Of a DNA stretch of 64,000 nt, positions 53,348-61,840 are shown piece after piece (position 1 is the stretch's first letter; each line of letters starts with the position of its first letter). This DNA comes from Nonomuraea maritima (lineage in GTDB: Bacteria; Actinomycetota; Actinomycetes; Streptosporangiales; Streptosporangiaceae). The translations under genes were made by a program, and so were the position numbers. The stretch is from the NCBI RefSeq assembly GCF_900100395.1, contig NZ_FNFB01000026.1, positions 35,296 through 99,295 of the forward strand. Reading direction: 5' to 3'. The notes below the pieces were generated by a model that worked only from the letters and a program-made list of their open reading frames with translations, did not search any database and was not told where the DNA came from.

Positions 53348-54880
53348 TCACTTCACACCGAGCCAGAAACCGAGCGCGGTGTGCGTCTCTTCTTGTCCGG
53401 GGCTGTCCTTGCCGGCCAGATCGGCGAGGGTCCAGGCGACCCGTACGACCCGGTCGAGGCCGCGGGCCGTCAGCGTGCCCGAGTCGAGGCAGGACGTCAT
53501 GGGCTGCATCGCGGCCGCCGGAGGACGGTAGTCGGAATGCAGCACGGCGGACGGGATCTCGGCGTTCAGCCGCCACGGTGTGCCCGCCAGGCGTTTGGCG
53601 GCTCGATCACGGGCCAGCAGGACGCGTTCGGCCACCGTCTCGCTCGTCTCCACGAACTGGCGGTCGGCCAGCAGTTCGCGTCTGGACGAGCGGGCCACGG
53701 TGGCCTTCATGTCGATGCGGTCGAGGAGCGGCCCCGACAGGCGTCCGAGGTAGCGCCGCCTGACCGTGGGGGTGCAGGTGCAGCGCTCGGTCTGGTCCTC
53801 CGCCCTGGCGCAGGGGCACGGGTTGGCCGCCAGGACTAGCATGAACCTCGCCGGGAACGTGACCGAGCCCGCCGCCCTCGACACCGTCACCCGCCCTGAC
53901 TCAAGCGGCTGCCGCAGAGCGTCGAGGACGTGTCTCGCGAACTCGGGTGCCTCGTCCATGAAGAGCACGCCGCGGTGGGCGAGCGAGACGGCCCCGGGGC
54001 GGACGACCGTGCTGCCGCCTCCGATGATCGCCGCTGTGGTCGCCGTATGGTGCGGGCTGACGAACGGGGGACGGCTCAACATCGGAGCGTTGGACGTCAG
54101 CGTTCCCGCGACGGAATGGATCGCCGTGACTTCCAGGGAGTGGTCGAGGTCGAGCCGTGGCAGCAAGGTGGGCAGCCGTTCGGCCAGCATGGTCTTGCCG
54201 GTGCCCGGGGGCCCGAGCATCCAGAGGTTGTGACCGCCCGCCGCGCACACCTCAAGAGCTCGGCGGGCGACCGGCTGCCCGACGACCTCGGCCAGATCGA
54301 CCTCACCGGCCGTTTCGGGCTGGGGCTGCTGCGCAGGCTCCGCGGCCTCGGGTTGCGGCGGCTCCTCGCCCTTGCGCAGCCACTCCACGAGCTCCCGCAG
54401 GTGCCCGACCGGGACGACCTTCAGCTCGGGTACGAGCGATGCCTCCGCCGCATTGCCGGACGGGACCACGGCCGTCACCTCGCCGTGCTGGGCCGCGCCC
54501 AGAACCGACGGCAGCACACCGCGTACGGGCCTGATGCGGCCGTCGAGGCCGAGCTCGCCCAGGAAGACCGGGTCGGCGATGCGCTCGGCGGGCACCACCC
54601 CGGCCGCGCCCAGGATCGCGACCGCTATGGCGAGGTCGAACTGCGAGCCGCGTTTGGGCAGGCTGGCCGGGAAGAGGCTGACGGTGATGCGGGCGTCCGG
54701 CCATGGATAGTGGCTGTTGACCACGGCCGACCTGACCCGGTCGCGGGCCTCGCTGAGGGCCGTGTCGGGAAGCCCGATGAGGTGGATGCCGGTCAGGCCG
54801 TTGCCCACGTCGGCCTCGACCTCGACCGTACGGCCTGCGACCCCGACCAGCGCCACGCTGCGGGTGCGGGCCACCGCCAC
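53348..54880 (-). CDS. comM: YifB/ComM-family Mg-chelatase-like ATPase
   Basis: 510 residues from GTG at 54878-54880, directly after the yraN stop. N-terminal Lon-type domain (VGNGLTGIHLIGLPDTALSE), AAA+ core with Walker A GPPGTGKTMLAERLP, Walker B GVLFMDEAPEF, a zinc-finger-like CPCARAEDQTERC, sensor arginine DRIDMKA. ComM is a hexameric branch-migration helicase in transformation. Forms yraN-comM-dprA. Confidence 0.93.
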   Translation of the reverse strand: MAVARTRSVALVGVAGRTVEVEADVGNGLTGIHLIGLPDTALSEARDRVRSAVVNSHYPWPDARITVSLFPASLPKRGSQFDLAIAVAILGAAGVVPAERIADPVFLGELGLDGRIRPVRGVLPSVLGAAQHGEVTAVVPSGNAAEASLVPELKVVPVGHLRELVEWLRKGEEPPQPEAAEPAQQPQPETAGEVDLAEVVGQPVARRALEVCAAGGHNLWMLGPPGTGKTMLAERLPTLLPRLDLDHSLEVTAIHSVAGTLTSNAPMLSRPPFVSPHHTATTAAIIGGGSTVVRPGAVSLAHRGVLFMDEAPEFARHVLDALRQPLESGRVTVSRAAGSVTFPARFMLVLAANPCPCARAEDQTERCTCTPTVRRRYLGRLSGPLLDRIDMKATVARSSRRELLADRQFVETSETVAERVLLARDRAAKRLAGTPWRLNAEIPSAVLHSDYRPPAAAMQPMTSCLDSGTLTARGLDRVVRVAWTLADLAGKDSPGQEETHTALGFWLGVK

Positions 54881-55240
54881 CTACATCACCCCCCGTACGT
54901 GGCGCAGGGCGAAGTCGCCCGCGAACCGTTCCAGCGCGACGACGTCCACGCGTACGGTCTCGAACGTGCGCGGCTGCGTGGCCAGCCACCGGGTCGCGAG
55001 CATGCGCAATCTGGCGAGTTTGGCGGGACGTACGGACTCCAGAGCCGTGCCGTGGGAGCGGCTCGATCGGGTTTTCACCTCGACGACGACCAGGTGCGGG
55101 CCATCCTCCGCCAGGATGTCGATCTCACCGTCACGGCAGCGCCAGTTGCGCTCGATCACCGTCATGCCCTGGCGTTCCAGATAGGTCGCGGCTATCTGTT
55201 CGCCCTGTCTGCCGAGATCAAGCCTGCTGTCCGGCTTCAT
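54881..55240 (-). CDS. YraN-family endonuclease-like protein
   Basis: 119 residues. UPF0102 hallmarks: GRQGEQIAATYLERQGM, ERNWRCRDGEIDILAEDG and LVVVEVKTRSS, a PD-(D/E)XK-type core (Glu, Asp, Glu-x-Lys). Presumed nuclease; role unknown. First gene of yraN-comM-dprA. Confidence 0.92.
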   Translation of the reverse strand: MKPDSRLDLGRQGEQIAATYLERQGMTVIERNWRCRDGEIDILAEDGPHLVVVEVKTRSSRSHGTALESVRPAKLARLRMLATRWLATQPRTFETVRVDVVALERFAGDFALRHVRGVM

Positions 55241-56330
55241 CAGCCACCTCCGTCGGGATAGGTCGGGGTCCGGTCACCGACCTTCGCGAAAACGAGACCC
55301 CACCAGGGCCCCAGAACGGAGTTCTGTGGACAACAGGCCAGGACGGCAGCACGGCTGTGGACAACCCGATAACCCGCGATGCCTTCCATGCCCCATCGGA
55401 CAAGACAGCCCCTCGGCATACGGGGTTCGCTCCATCCAGGCGGGCCGGCTCAACGTGAAGGAACGGGCTCCCAACGCGTAGTGCGGCTCATGGTGGTCGC
55501 GGCAGCGCAGACACCCACAGACGTCCCCGAACTTGCCGAAAACGCCAGGCAACGGCCCCGCCCCAGGCCGGGGCACCACTGAACGGATCAGTCAGAGGCG
55601 AACCGCTGTCACCACCGGCCTACCGGCACAGCTCCACCAAGCGCGGCGTACAGCGCCTCATACGTGAGGACGGAAGGGCCGACGCGCATGCGAGTCCCCT
55701 CGATCATGACGAAACCGCCGGCTGGTGCCTTCGTGGTTGCCGAGACTGCCGAGCAACGGGCTCAACCCCAACGGGCGGGGTCCCCCTGGAACGGATCACG
55801 GTATCGGCAGCGAATCCACTGCTGACCGGCCGGCGCGAATGGATGCTGGAGCCCTGATCCGCCGGAGAGCGACAGCCGCTTCTCCGGGAACCCAGGAGGC
55901 GCTCCTTCACGAGCCCGGGCGCATCTGCATGACTCCGGGTGCTCCTCCCCGAGCGTGGCTGCGCCATGAGGGAACCCCCGGCCTGCTGCTGTAGCAACCC
56001 GGTCCATTCGGAGGCCGTGGTGGGCCTCATCTGCCGAAGGCAAGCCCTGTGTGGCGCGCGTGGCGTTCGATGGAACCCGCGATGACGTGCAGATGAGCCG
56101 GCTTTCCCCATGCCCGACGAAACTGTCTGGGAGCAGGGCGAAACATGCCGTTGCGGGCCGGAGGCGGCCGAGCGTGTCGTCAGGCTCTCAACGGCTCGAC
56201 GCCGGCTGCTGGCCCCGCTCACCATGGTCGGTACGCCCCAGTTCCGTGTGCGGACGGACCCACCACCGTAGAGACGCACGCGGCCAAGCCCCCGTCGCAC
56301 CTGCGACGCGAGCCGGCCCTCACACCAGCG
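55241..56330. other. 1.1-kb gap without a convincing gene
   Basis: No protein-like frame of normal composition. One short minus-strand stretch (55609-55707, 32 codons: MIEGTRMRVGPSV then LTYEALYAALGG) reads naturally but is too short to call; it may be a decayed gene fragment. It contains two DnaA-box-like words at 55325 and 55356. In other actinomycetes the yraN-DUF2469 distance is normally small, so something was inserted or decayed here. Confidence 0.55.
55325..55364. promoter_or_regulatory. Two TGTGGACAA sites (actinobacterial DnaA-box consensus)
   Basis: TGTGGACAA, the complement of the streptomycete DnaA-box consensus TTGTCCACA, at 55325-55333 and 55356-55364, 31 bp apart (three helical turns), same orientation, upstream of yraN. 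Could titrate DnaA or regulate yraN-comM-dprA. Two matches can arise by chance. Confidence 0.45.
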
Positions 56331-56654
56331 TTACCCGGAGAAGCCCTCCTTGGGCATTTCGAGGTCGGCCTTGGCCAGTTCTTCCACGTTCACGTCCTTG
56401 AACGTGACCACCCGTACGTTCTTCACGAACCGCGCAGGGCGGTACATGTCCCACACCCAGGCGTCCTGCATCTTGACGTCGAAGAAGACGTCGCCGTTCT
56501 CGGCCGTGCGGACGTCGAGGTCGACCGAGTTGGTCAGGTAGAACCGACGCTCAGTCTCCACCACGTAAGTGAACAAACCGACGACATCGCGGTATTCGCG
56601 GTAAAGCTGCAGCTCCATCTCGGTCTCGTACTTCTCGAGATCCTCTGCGCTCAT
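56331..56654 (-). CDS. DUF2469-family protein
   Basis: 107 residues. MSAEDLEKYETEMELQLYRE and FTYVVETERRFYLTNSVDLD identify this small conserved actinobacterial family. It sits between yraN and rnhB as usual. Function unknown, probably cytoplasmic. Ribosome site AGGAGG upstream. Confidence 0.93.
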   Translation of the reverse strand: MSAEDLEKYETEMELQLYREYRDVVGLFTYVVETERRFYLTNSVDLDVRTAENGDVFFDVKMQDAWVWDMYRPARFVKNVRVVTFKDVNVEELAKADLEMPKEGFSG

Positions 56655-56693
56655 CGCGGTCCTCCTGTCGTACCGGTCCCCCGGTGTGCCTGC

Positions 56694-57362
56694 TCAGGCA
56701 ACCCCGGCCCCCATCTCATTCTCGCCCATCCGCCTCGCCACCGTGACGAAGGAGTAGCGGTGGTCAGGACATGGGCCGTGCGCCTGCAGCGCCAGCCGGT
56801 GTCCTGGTGTGACATACCCCTTGTGATCGGCGAACCCGTACTGCGGGTAACGCTGGTCGAGCGCCACCATCAGGCGGTCCCTGGTCACCTTCGCCACGAT
56901 CGACGCGGCAGCCACACAGGCGGCCACCTGATCACCCTTCCACACCGCCAGCGACGGGGCGGGCAGGCCAGGCACCGGGAACCCGTCGGTGAGGATGTAC
57001 TCCGGATCACATGGCAACTGCGCGACGGCCCGCCGCATTCCTGCGACGTTGCACTTGTGCAGACCTTTGGCGTCGATCTCCTCCGGCGGGATGATCACGA
57101 CCCCGACGTGCGAGGCGCGCACGATCTTCTCATAGAGACGTTCGCGCACGGCGGGGGTGAGCAGCTTGGAGTCGGCCAGGCCGTCGATCCGCTTGCGCAG
57201 GATGACGGCCGCGACCACGAGCGGCCCGGCGCACGCCCCCCGTCCGGCCTCGTCGACACCCGCGATGGGGTTGAGGCCGCGGCGGGCGAGCGCCCGCTCG
57301 TAGGCGTAGAGACCGGAGTCGCGCCGGATGACGCTGGGCCGTGGGCGGAACGCAACTGTCAT
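56694..57362 (-). CDS. rnhB: Ribonuclease HII
   Basis: 222 residues from ATG at 57360-57362. GVDEAGRGACAGPLVVAAV (catalytic Asp, Glu), ADSKLLTPAVRERLY, GFPVPGLPAPS, AASIVAKVTRDRLM. Removes ribonucleotides misincorporated in DNA. The frame continues upstream but only with a shadow of lepB. Confidence 0.95.
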   Translation of the reverse strand: MTVAFRPRPSVIRRDSGLYAYERALARRGLNPIAGVDEAGRGACAGPLVVAAVILRKRIDGLADSKLLTPAVRERLYEKIVRASHVGVVIIPPEEIDAKGLHKCNVAGMRRAVAQLPCDPEYILTDGFPVPGLPAPSLAVWKGDQVAACVAAASIVAKVTRDRLMVALDQRYPQYGFADHKGYVTPGHRLALQAHGPCPDHRYSFVTVARRMGENEMGAGVA

Positions 57363-57414
57363 GACACAGGCAGCGTACGCCCCATTCGCCGTGAACCGCG
57401 ACCGAAAGCCCGCT

Positions 57415-57987
57415 CTACTTGACCTTGTCGAAGATGTCGGGCTGGGAGAAAAGATAGCCCCGCGACAGCGGCCAGTAACGCACGACAGCCTTGCCGATGA
57501 CATCGTCCACCGCGATGAACCCGCGACCCGGCTCCTCCATGTGGGCCCGCGAGTCGGCCGAGGCGCTGCGGTGGTCGCCCATGAGCCAGAGCTTGCCCTG
57601 CGGCACCGTCACGTCGAACGTGTCGCCCGACGGGTAGTCGCCGGGGTAGAGGTAGGAGGTCTCTTCCAGCGGTGTGCCGTTGACGGTGATCCGCCGCTGC
57701 TTGTCGCAGCACACCACGTGGTCACCGCCGACGCCGATGACCCGTTTGATGGTGTCCTCGCCGTTCCAGCCCTTGAACACCACGATGTCGCCGCGCTCGG
57801 GTGCACCGGACAGCTTGTTGACGAACACCCTGTCGTTGATCAACAGGGTCTGCTCCATCGACTCGGACGGGATGTAGAACGACCCGACCACGAACGCCTG
57901 CAGCAGCAGAGCGATGCCGACCCCCAACGCGAGCAGAAGGACGGTTTCGCGGAAACCGCCCTTCTTCTTTTCCTTCTCTTTCGCCAC
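57415..57987 (-). CDS. lepB: Signal peptidase I (second copy)
   Basis: 190 residues. One N-terminal membrane anchor (about 15-36) after a lysine-rich start. Catalytic Ser43 in IPSESMEQTL, Lys81 in KRVIGVGGDHV, GDHRSASADSR as box E. No C-terminal anchor. Cleaves secreted preproteins at the outer face of the membrane. 25 bp after the first lepB; such tandem signal peptidases are standard in actinomycetes. Confidence 0.94.
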   Translation of the reverse strand: MAKEKEKKKGGFRETVLLLALGVGIALLLQAFVVGSFYIPSESMEQTLLINDRVFVNKLSGAPERGDIVVFKGWNGEDTIKRVIGVGGDHVVCCDKQRRITVNGTPLEETSYLYPGDYPSGDTFDVTVPQGKLWLMGDHRSASADSRAHMEEPGRGFIAVDDVIGKAVVRYWPLSRGYLFSQPDIFDKVK

Positions 57988-58012
57988 GCCTCCGCCTTCT
58001 AGGTGACGGCCG

Positions 58013-58819
58013 TCAGTGTCCTTTGCGCTGCCGACGCCGACGGACCAGCACCAAGGGTACGGCCAACGCGAACCCGGCGACCATCGGCTCGGGGCCGCCG
58101 AGCGCCTGGAGCGCCGGCTGGGCGAAAGTCGCGGGGATGTCGATGGAAGTGAACCGGTTGAACGGCCACACGATCACGAACGCGCGTCCGATGACCTGGC
58201 TCTCGGGGATCGAGCCGCCCCCTGGGTCGCCGGTGTGGGAACGGGAGTCGAGCGAGACCGAGCGGTGGTCGCCCATCACCCACAGCCGCCCGGGCGGCAC
58301 GGTGATGTCGAAGGACTCCATGGACGGCTCGTCACCCGGGTACAGGTAGCTCTTCTCGTCGATGGGCACGCCGTTGACGGTGATGCGGCCTTCGCTGTCG
58401 CAGCACTTGACGTGGTCGCCGCCGACGCCGATGACCCGTTTGATGTAGTCCTTCTCGCCGGGCACGAGGCCGAACGCCGTGCCGACCCACCGGAAGAACG
58501 CCGCCACCGCGTTGGACGGCTCCTCGAGCTTGAACTCGCCGTCCCAGGAGTCGACGCCGGAGAAGACCACCACGTCGCCCCGCTCGATGTCACGCGTGTG
58601 GTAGACGAGCTTGTTGACCAGGACCCGGTCGTTGGTGAGCAGGGTGTTCTCCATCGACTCCGACGGGATGTAGAACGCCTGGACCACGAACGTCTTGATG
58701 ATCAGGGCCAGGACCAGGGCCACCACGACGAGAACGGGCAATTCTTTCCAGAACGAGCCCTTCTTCTCCTTGTCCTTGCCCTTGGCCGGCACCTGAGCCT
58801 CTTCCGCGACCACGTCCAC
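58013..58819 (-). CDS. lepB: Signal peptidase I (first copy, with C-terminal membrane segment)
   Basis: 268 residues from GTG at 58817-58819. Membrane anchor about 29-47, catalytic Ser55 in IPSESMENTL, Lys127 in YIKRVIGVGGDHV, GDHRSVSLDSRS as box E. It differs from the second copy by an insert (WDGEFKLEEPSNAV) and a C-terminal hydrophobic segment (MVAGFALAVPLVLV) followed by RRRRQRK. The frame is open further upstream without a start codon; the next GTG, two codons later, is also possible. Confidence 0.93.
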   Translation of the reverse strand: MDVVAEEAQVPAKGKDKEKKGSFWKELPVLVVVALVLALIIKTFVVQAFYIPSESMENTLLTNDRVLVNKLVYHTRDIERGDVVVFSGVDSWDGEFKLEEPSNAVAAFFRWVGTAFGLVPGEKDYIKRVIGVGGDHVKCCDSEGRITVNGVPIDEKSYLYPGDEPSMESFDITVPPGRLWVMGDHRSVSLDSRSHTGDPGGGSIPESQVIGRAFVIVWPFNRFTSIDIPATFAQPALQALGGPEPMVAGFALAVPLVLVRRRRQRKGH

Positions 58820-58972
58820 CTCGTCCTCGACAGGGCGGCGCGGTGCGCCGTACTCCTGACCCTCGCTAATCGTCGCTGACGAGCCTAGATGATGCCCCGG
58901 CTCGACAACCCCCGACCGACGTTACACCCACCCCTGATTCCCTCCACATAAAAGAAAGGGGCCCGTAAAACC

Positions 58973-59003
58973 GAAAGGCCCGCGCGGACAGCGCGGGCCT
59001 TTC
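58973..59003 (-). terminator. Strong hairpin terminator after rplS
   Basis: GAAAGGCCCGCGC / GCGCGGGCCTTTC, 13 perfect pairs around a five-base loop, 17 bp after the rplS stop and followed on the minus strand by GGTTTTAC. Separates the ribosomal-protein unit from lepB. Confidence 0.85.
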
Positions 59004-59019
59004 TGGAGGACGGCTCAGG

Positions 59020-59382
59020 TCACTTGGCGGCCGTCGTCTCACGCTTCTCGCGGATGCGGGCGGCCTTGCCGCGCAGGTCGCGCATGTAGTAGAGCTTGGC
59101 GCGGCGGACGTCACCACGGGTCACGAGGACGATCTTCTCGATGACCGGGCTGTGCACCGGGAAGGTGCGCTCGACGCCGACGCCGTAGCTGACCTTGCGG
59201 ACCGTGAAGGTCTCGCGGGCGCCGCTGCCCTGCCGGCGCAGCACGAAGCCCTTGAAGACCTGGACGCGGGACCGGTTGCCTTCGACGACTCGGACGTGAA
59301 CCTCGAGCGTGTCACCGGGGCGGAAGCCCGGCACGTCGCTGCGCAGGGTCGCCTTCTCGAGCTCCTGGATCTTCGTGTGCAT
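59020..59382 (-). CDS. rplS: 50S ribosomal protein L19
   Basis: 120 residues from ATG at 59380-59382; GAGGA lies nine bases upstream (an ATG three codons earlier would sit on that site). FRPGDTLEVHVRVVEGNRSR and VERTFPVHSPVIEKIVLVTR are L19 motifs. Binds at the subunit interface. Last gene of the ffh-side translation cluster. Confidence 0.96.
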   Translation of the reverse strand: MHTKIQELEKATLRSDVPGFRPGDTLEVHVRVVEGNRSRVQVFKGFVLRRQGSGARETFTVRKVSYGVGVERTFPVHSPVIEKIVLVTRGDVRRAKLYYMRDLRGKAARIREKRETTAAK

Positions 59383-59539
59383 GAGAGTCATTCCTCAACG
59401 TTTAGCGAGCACGCGGAGGTCCACCCGGCCACACCCGAACGCGAGCACGGCTACAGACGTGGACGCGCCTGCTGTCTCCGGAGGCCCGGGGTCGCATTCC
59501 CGGGCACGCAACACCGACCGCATGATGGTCGGCAGCGCT

Positions 59540-60322
59540 TCAGTTTGCCACATCTTCCTGGCCGACGCGAAACGCGAGCTCGTCGAGGAGCTTCCTGTCG
59601 TGCTTGTCGAGCGTGCCGGGGTCGAGCTCCCGCGCCAGCTCAGGCCGGTTGCGAACGGTACGCCGGATCGCCTGGTCACGTCGCCACCGGGCGACATTTC
59701 CGTGATGTCCGGACAGCAAAACGGGCGGCACCTCGTGCCCCCGCCACACCGGCGGCTTCGTGTAGACCGGCCCCTCGACCAGATTCTGCATCGACCCGGG
59801 CGCGAACGAGTCGTCGACGGCCGACTGGGCGTTGCCCAGCACCCCGGGCAGCAGCCGCCCGATGGCCTCGACCATGACCAGCACCGCCACCTCGCCCCCG
59901 GCGAGCACGTAGTCGCCGATGCTCACCTCGTCGACGCGCAGCCGCGTGGCGTACTCGTCCATGACGCGTGAGTCGATGCCCTCGTAACGCCCGCAGGCGA
60001 ACAGCAGCCACGGCTCGTCGGCCAGCTCCTGCGCCAGCTCCTGGGTGAACGGCCGGCCGCTCGGCGTCGGCACGATCATCCGGGGGGATCCGTCGCCGAC
60101 CACCGTGTCGATGGCCTCGCCCCACACCTCGGGCTTCATCACCATGCCGGGCCCCCCGCCGTAAGGGGTGTCGTCCACGGTCTTGTGCACGTCGTGGGCC
60201 CAGTCGCGGAGCTGGTGGACGCGTACGTCGAGGGTGCCGCGCTCGCGGGCCTTGCCGATGAGGGAGACGTCCAGCGGCGCGAAGTATTCGGGGAAGATGG
60301 AGATGATGTCGAGCCGCATCAC
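59540..60322 (-). CDS. trmD: tRNA (guanine-N1-)-methyltransferase
   Basis: 260 residues. MRLDIISIFPEYF, DDTPYGGGPGMVM, LFACGRYEGIDSRV, SIGDYVLAGGE are SPOUT-knot TrmD motifs. Makes m1G37. ATGA overlap with rimM. A 157-bp spacer to rplS follows. Confidence 0.96.
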   Translation of the reverse strand: MMRLDIISIFPEYFAPLDVSLIGKARERGTLDVRVHQLRDWAHDVHKTVDDTPYGGGPGMVMKPEVWGEAIDTVVGDGSPRMIVPTPSGRPFTQELAQELADEPWLLFACGRYEGIDSRVMDEYATRLRVDEVSIGDYVLAGGEVAVLVMVEAIGRLLPGVLGNAQSAVDDSFAPGSMQNLVEGPVYTKPPVWRGHEVPPVLLSGHHGNVARWRRDQAIRRTVRNRPELARELDPGTLDKHDRKLLDELAFRVGQEDVAN

Positions 60323-60819
60323 AGCAGCCCTTCCGGCGGATCGACGACCAGCCTGCCCGACTCCAGGTCGACCACCGGCACGAGTGCCTTGACGAAGGGG
60401 ACGAGCACGTCGTCCTGCCCCGCGCGGCGCACGACCAGAAGGTCCTGGCCGTGGTGCAGGACGTCCTGCACCTCGCCGACCGGCTCGCCCGCGACGGTCT
60501 CGACCGTCAGGCCGATGAGCTGGGCGTCGTGGAACTCGTCGGGGTCGTCCGGCGGTGTGAGCTCGGCGGAGTCGATGACCAGCATGGTGCCGCGCAGTTC
60601 CTCGGCGGCGTCGCGGCCGGTGACGCCCTCGAAGGTCACCAGCAGCACGTCCTTGTGCCAGCGGCGCCCCGCGACGACGAGCGGGCCGCGGCTCGCGGGA
60701 TCGGTCGCGATCGAGGTGCCGGGGGCGAAGCGCAGCTCTGGATCGTCGGTGCGCACCTCCACGGTCACGTCGCCGCGTACCCCGTGCGGACGGCCTATCC
60801 GGCCGACGACCAGCTGCAC
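60319..60819 (-). CDS. rimM: 16S rRNA processing protein RimM
   Basis: 166 residues from GTG at 60817-60819 with AAAGG eight bases upstream. VVGRIGRPHGVRGDVTVEV and the PRC-barrel end LVPFVKALVPVVDLESGRLV identify RimM. Assists 30S head maturation. Overlaps trmD; a stable hairpin precedes it. Confidence 0.95.
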   Translation of the reverse strand: MQLVVGRIGRPHGVRGDVTVEVRTDDPELRFAPGTSIATDPASRGPLVVAGRRWHKDVLLVTFEGVTGRDAAEELRGTMLVIDSAELTPPDDPDEFHDAQLIGLTVETVAGEPVGEVQDVLHHGQDLLVVRRAGQDDVLVPFVKALVPVVDLESGRLVVDPPEGLL

Positions 60820-60842
60820 GTAATCTGCCTTTCTCAACGCGA

Positions 60843-60872
60843 GCGCCCCCATCGGAACACCGATGAGGGCGC
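60843..60872. promoter_or_regulatory. Stable hairpin between khpA and rimM
   Basis: Thirteen-base stem with one mismatch (GCGCCCCCATCGG / CCGATGAGGGCGC) and a four-base loop, in the 66-bp spacer between khpA and rimM. The T-run (CTTTTCC) is on the plus-strand side, so it is not a usual terminator for the minus-strand operon; it may be a processing or attenuation site. Confidence 0.55.
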
Positions 60873-60885
60873 GCTTTTCCTGACG

Positions 60886-61131
60886 CTAACGGACTGCTTC
60901 GTGCAGATCGAGCAGATCGACCCGCACGTATTTCCCGTCGGCCAGGGCGTTCACGACCGTGCGCAGCGCCTTGGCGGTGCGCCCGCCGCGTCCGATGACC
61001 TTGCCCAGGTCCTCGGGGTGCACCCGGACCTCCAGGACGCGCCCGCTGCGAATGCGGCGTGCGCGGACCCGGACATCGTCAGGATGTTCGACGATGCCCT
61101 TCACGAGGTGCTCGAGAGCCTCCTCGAGCAC
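60886..61131 (-). CDS. khpA: KH-domain RNA-binding protein KhpA (YlqC)
   Basis: 81 residues from GTG at 61129-61131, one base after the rpsP stop. Start LEEALEHLVKGIVEHPDDV, then a KH GxxG loop in GKVIGRGGRTAKALRTVV. With KhpB (elsewhere) it forms an RNA chaperone affecting cell-envelope growth. Usual place between rpsP and rimM. Confidence 0.93.
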   Translation of the reverse strand: MLEEALEHLVKGIVEHPDDVRVRARRIRSGRVLEVRVHPEDLGKVIGRGGRTAKALRTVVNALADGKYVRVDLLDLHEAVR

Positions 61132-61132
61132 G

Positions 61133-61585
61133 TCAGGCCTCGCCCTCGGTCTTGGTCTCGGCGGTGGCCTCGGCCGTGGCCTCGGCCTCGTCCTTCTTCT
61201 TGGCCTTCTTCGGCGTGGTGGCGGCCGTGCCGGTGTCGCCACCGGACAGGGCCTCCTTGGCCGCGGCCTCGTAGATGGCGTGACGGTCGGGAGCGGGCTC
61301 GGCGACCTTCAGCGGAGCCGGAGCCGGCTCGCCCTTGTACTTCTGCCAGTCGCCGGTGAGCTTGAGCAGCTTGAGCACCGGCTCGGTCGGCTGCGCGCCG
61401 ACACCGAGCCAGTAGGCCGCACGCTCGGCGTTGACCTCGATGCGCGAAGGGTTGTCCTTCGGGTGGTACAGGCCGATCTCCTCGATCGCCCGGCCGTCAC
61501 GCTTGGTGCGGCTGTCGGCGACGACGATTCGGTACTGAGCGTTGCGGATCATGCCGAGCCGCTTGAGCTTGATCTTGACTGCCAC
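61133..61585 (-). CDS. rpsP: 30S ribosomal protein S16 with Lys/Ala/Glu-rich tail
   Basis: 150 residues from GTG at 61583-61585 (VAVKIKLKRLGMIRNAQYR). YRIVVADSRTKRDGRAIEEI and AERAAYWLGVGAQPTEPVLK are S16. A tail after about 110 (KKAKKKDEAEATAEATAE) is longer than in most bacteria but usual in actinomycetes. The 255-bp spacer 61586-61840 back to ffh shows no gene and should carry its promoter. Confidence 0.95.
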   Translation of the reverse strand: MAVKIKLKRLGMIRNAQYRIVVADSRTKRDGRAIEEIGLYHPKDNPSRIEVNAERAAYWLGVGAQPTEPVLKLLKLTGDWQKYKGEPAPAPLKVAEPAPDRHAIYEAAAKEALSGGDTGTAATTPKKAKKKDEAEATAEATAETKTEGEA

Positions 61586-61840
61586 GGGTGTGGTCTCTCC
61601 TGCATTCGAGCGTGGGTGAACGGCATCTCGCCGAGTGGGGCACGACGGGACGACGCTCCAGGGACAGGCGCGTCCGGCGGGAGGTGAGAGGGCACCCGCC
61701 TGGTCACGATGTTCCAACATGTCATTGTGCCAGATCGACGGCACTGCTACGACACTGCCACAACACTGCCACGACCTCGCGCGGCGGCATGCCGCAAAGG
61801 CCCACCAAGTCCCGGTCGGCCGGGCCTTGGCGGACTGCTC

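Noticed and set aside
55609..55707. 32-codon minus-strand frame reading MIEGTRMRVGPSV
   Set aside because: Natural-looking residues but too short, no ribosome site and no upstream continuation; kept only as a possible gene fragment.
55704..56300. 198-codon minus-strand frame in the yraN/DUF2469 gap
   Set aside because: Arg/Ser/Gly-rich with no motif; codon third positions do not show the GC preference of real genes here.
57415..58819. Two adjacent lepB genes as a recent duplication
   Set aside because: The copies differ in length, inserts and C-terminal anchors; tandem divergent signal peptidases are normal in actinomycetes.
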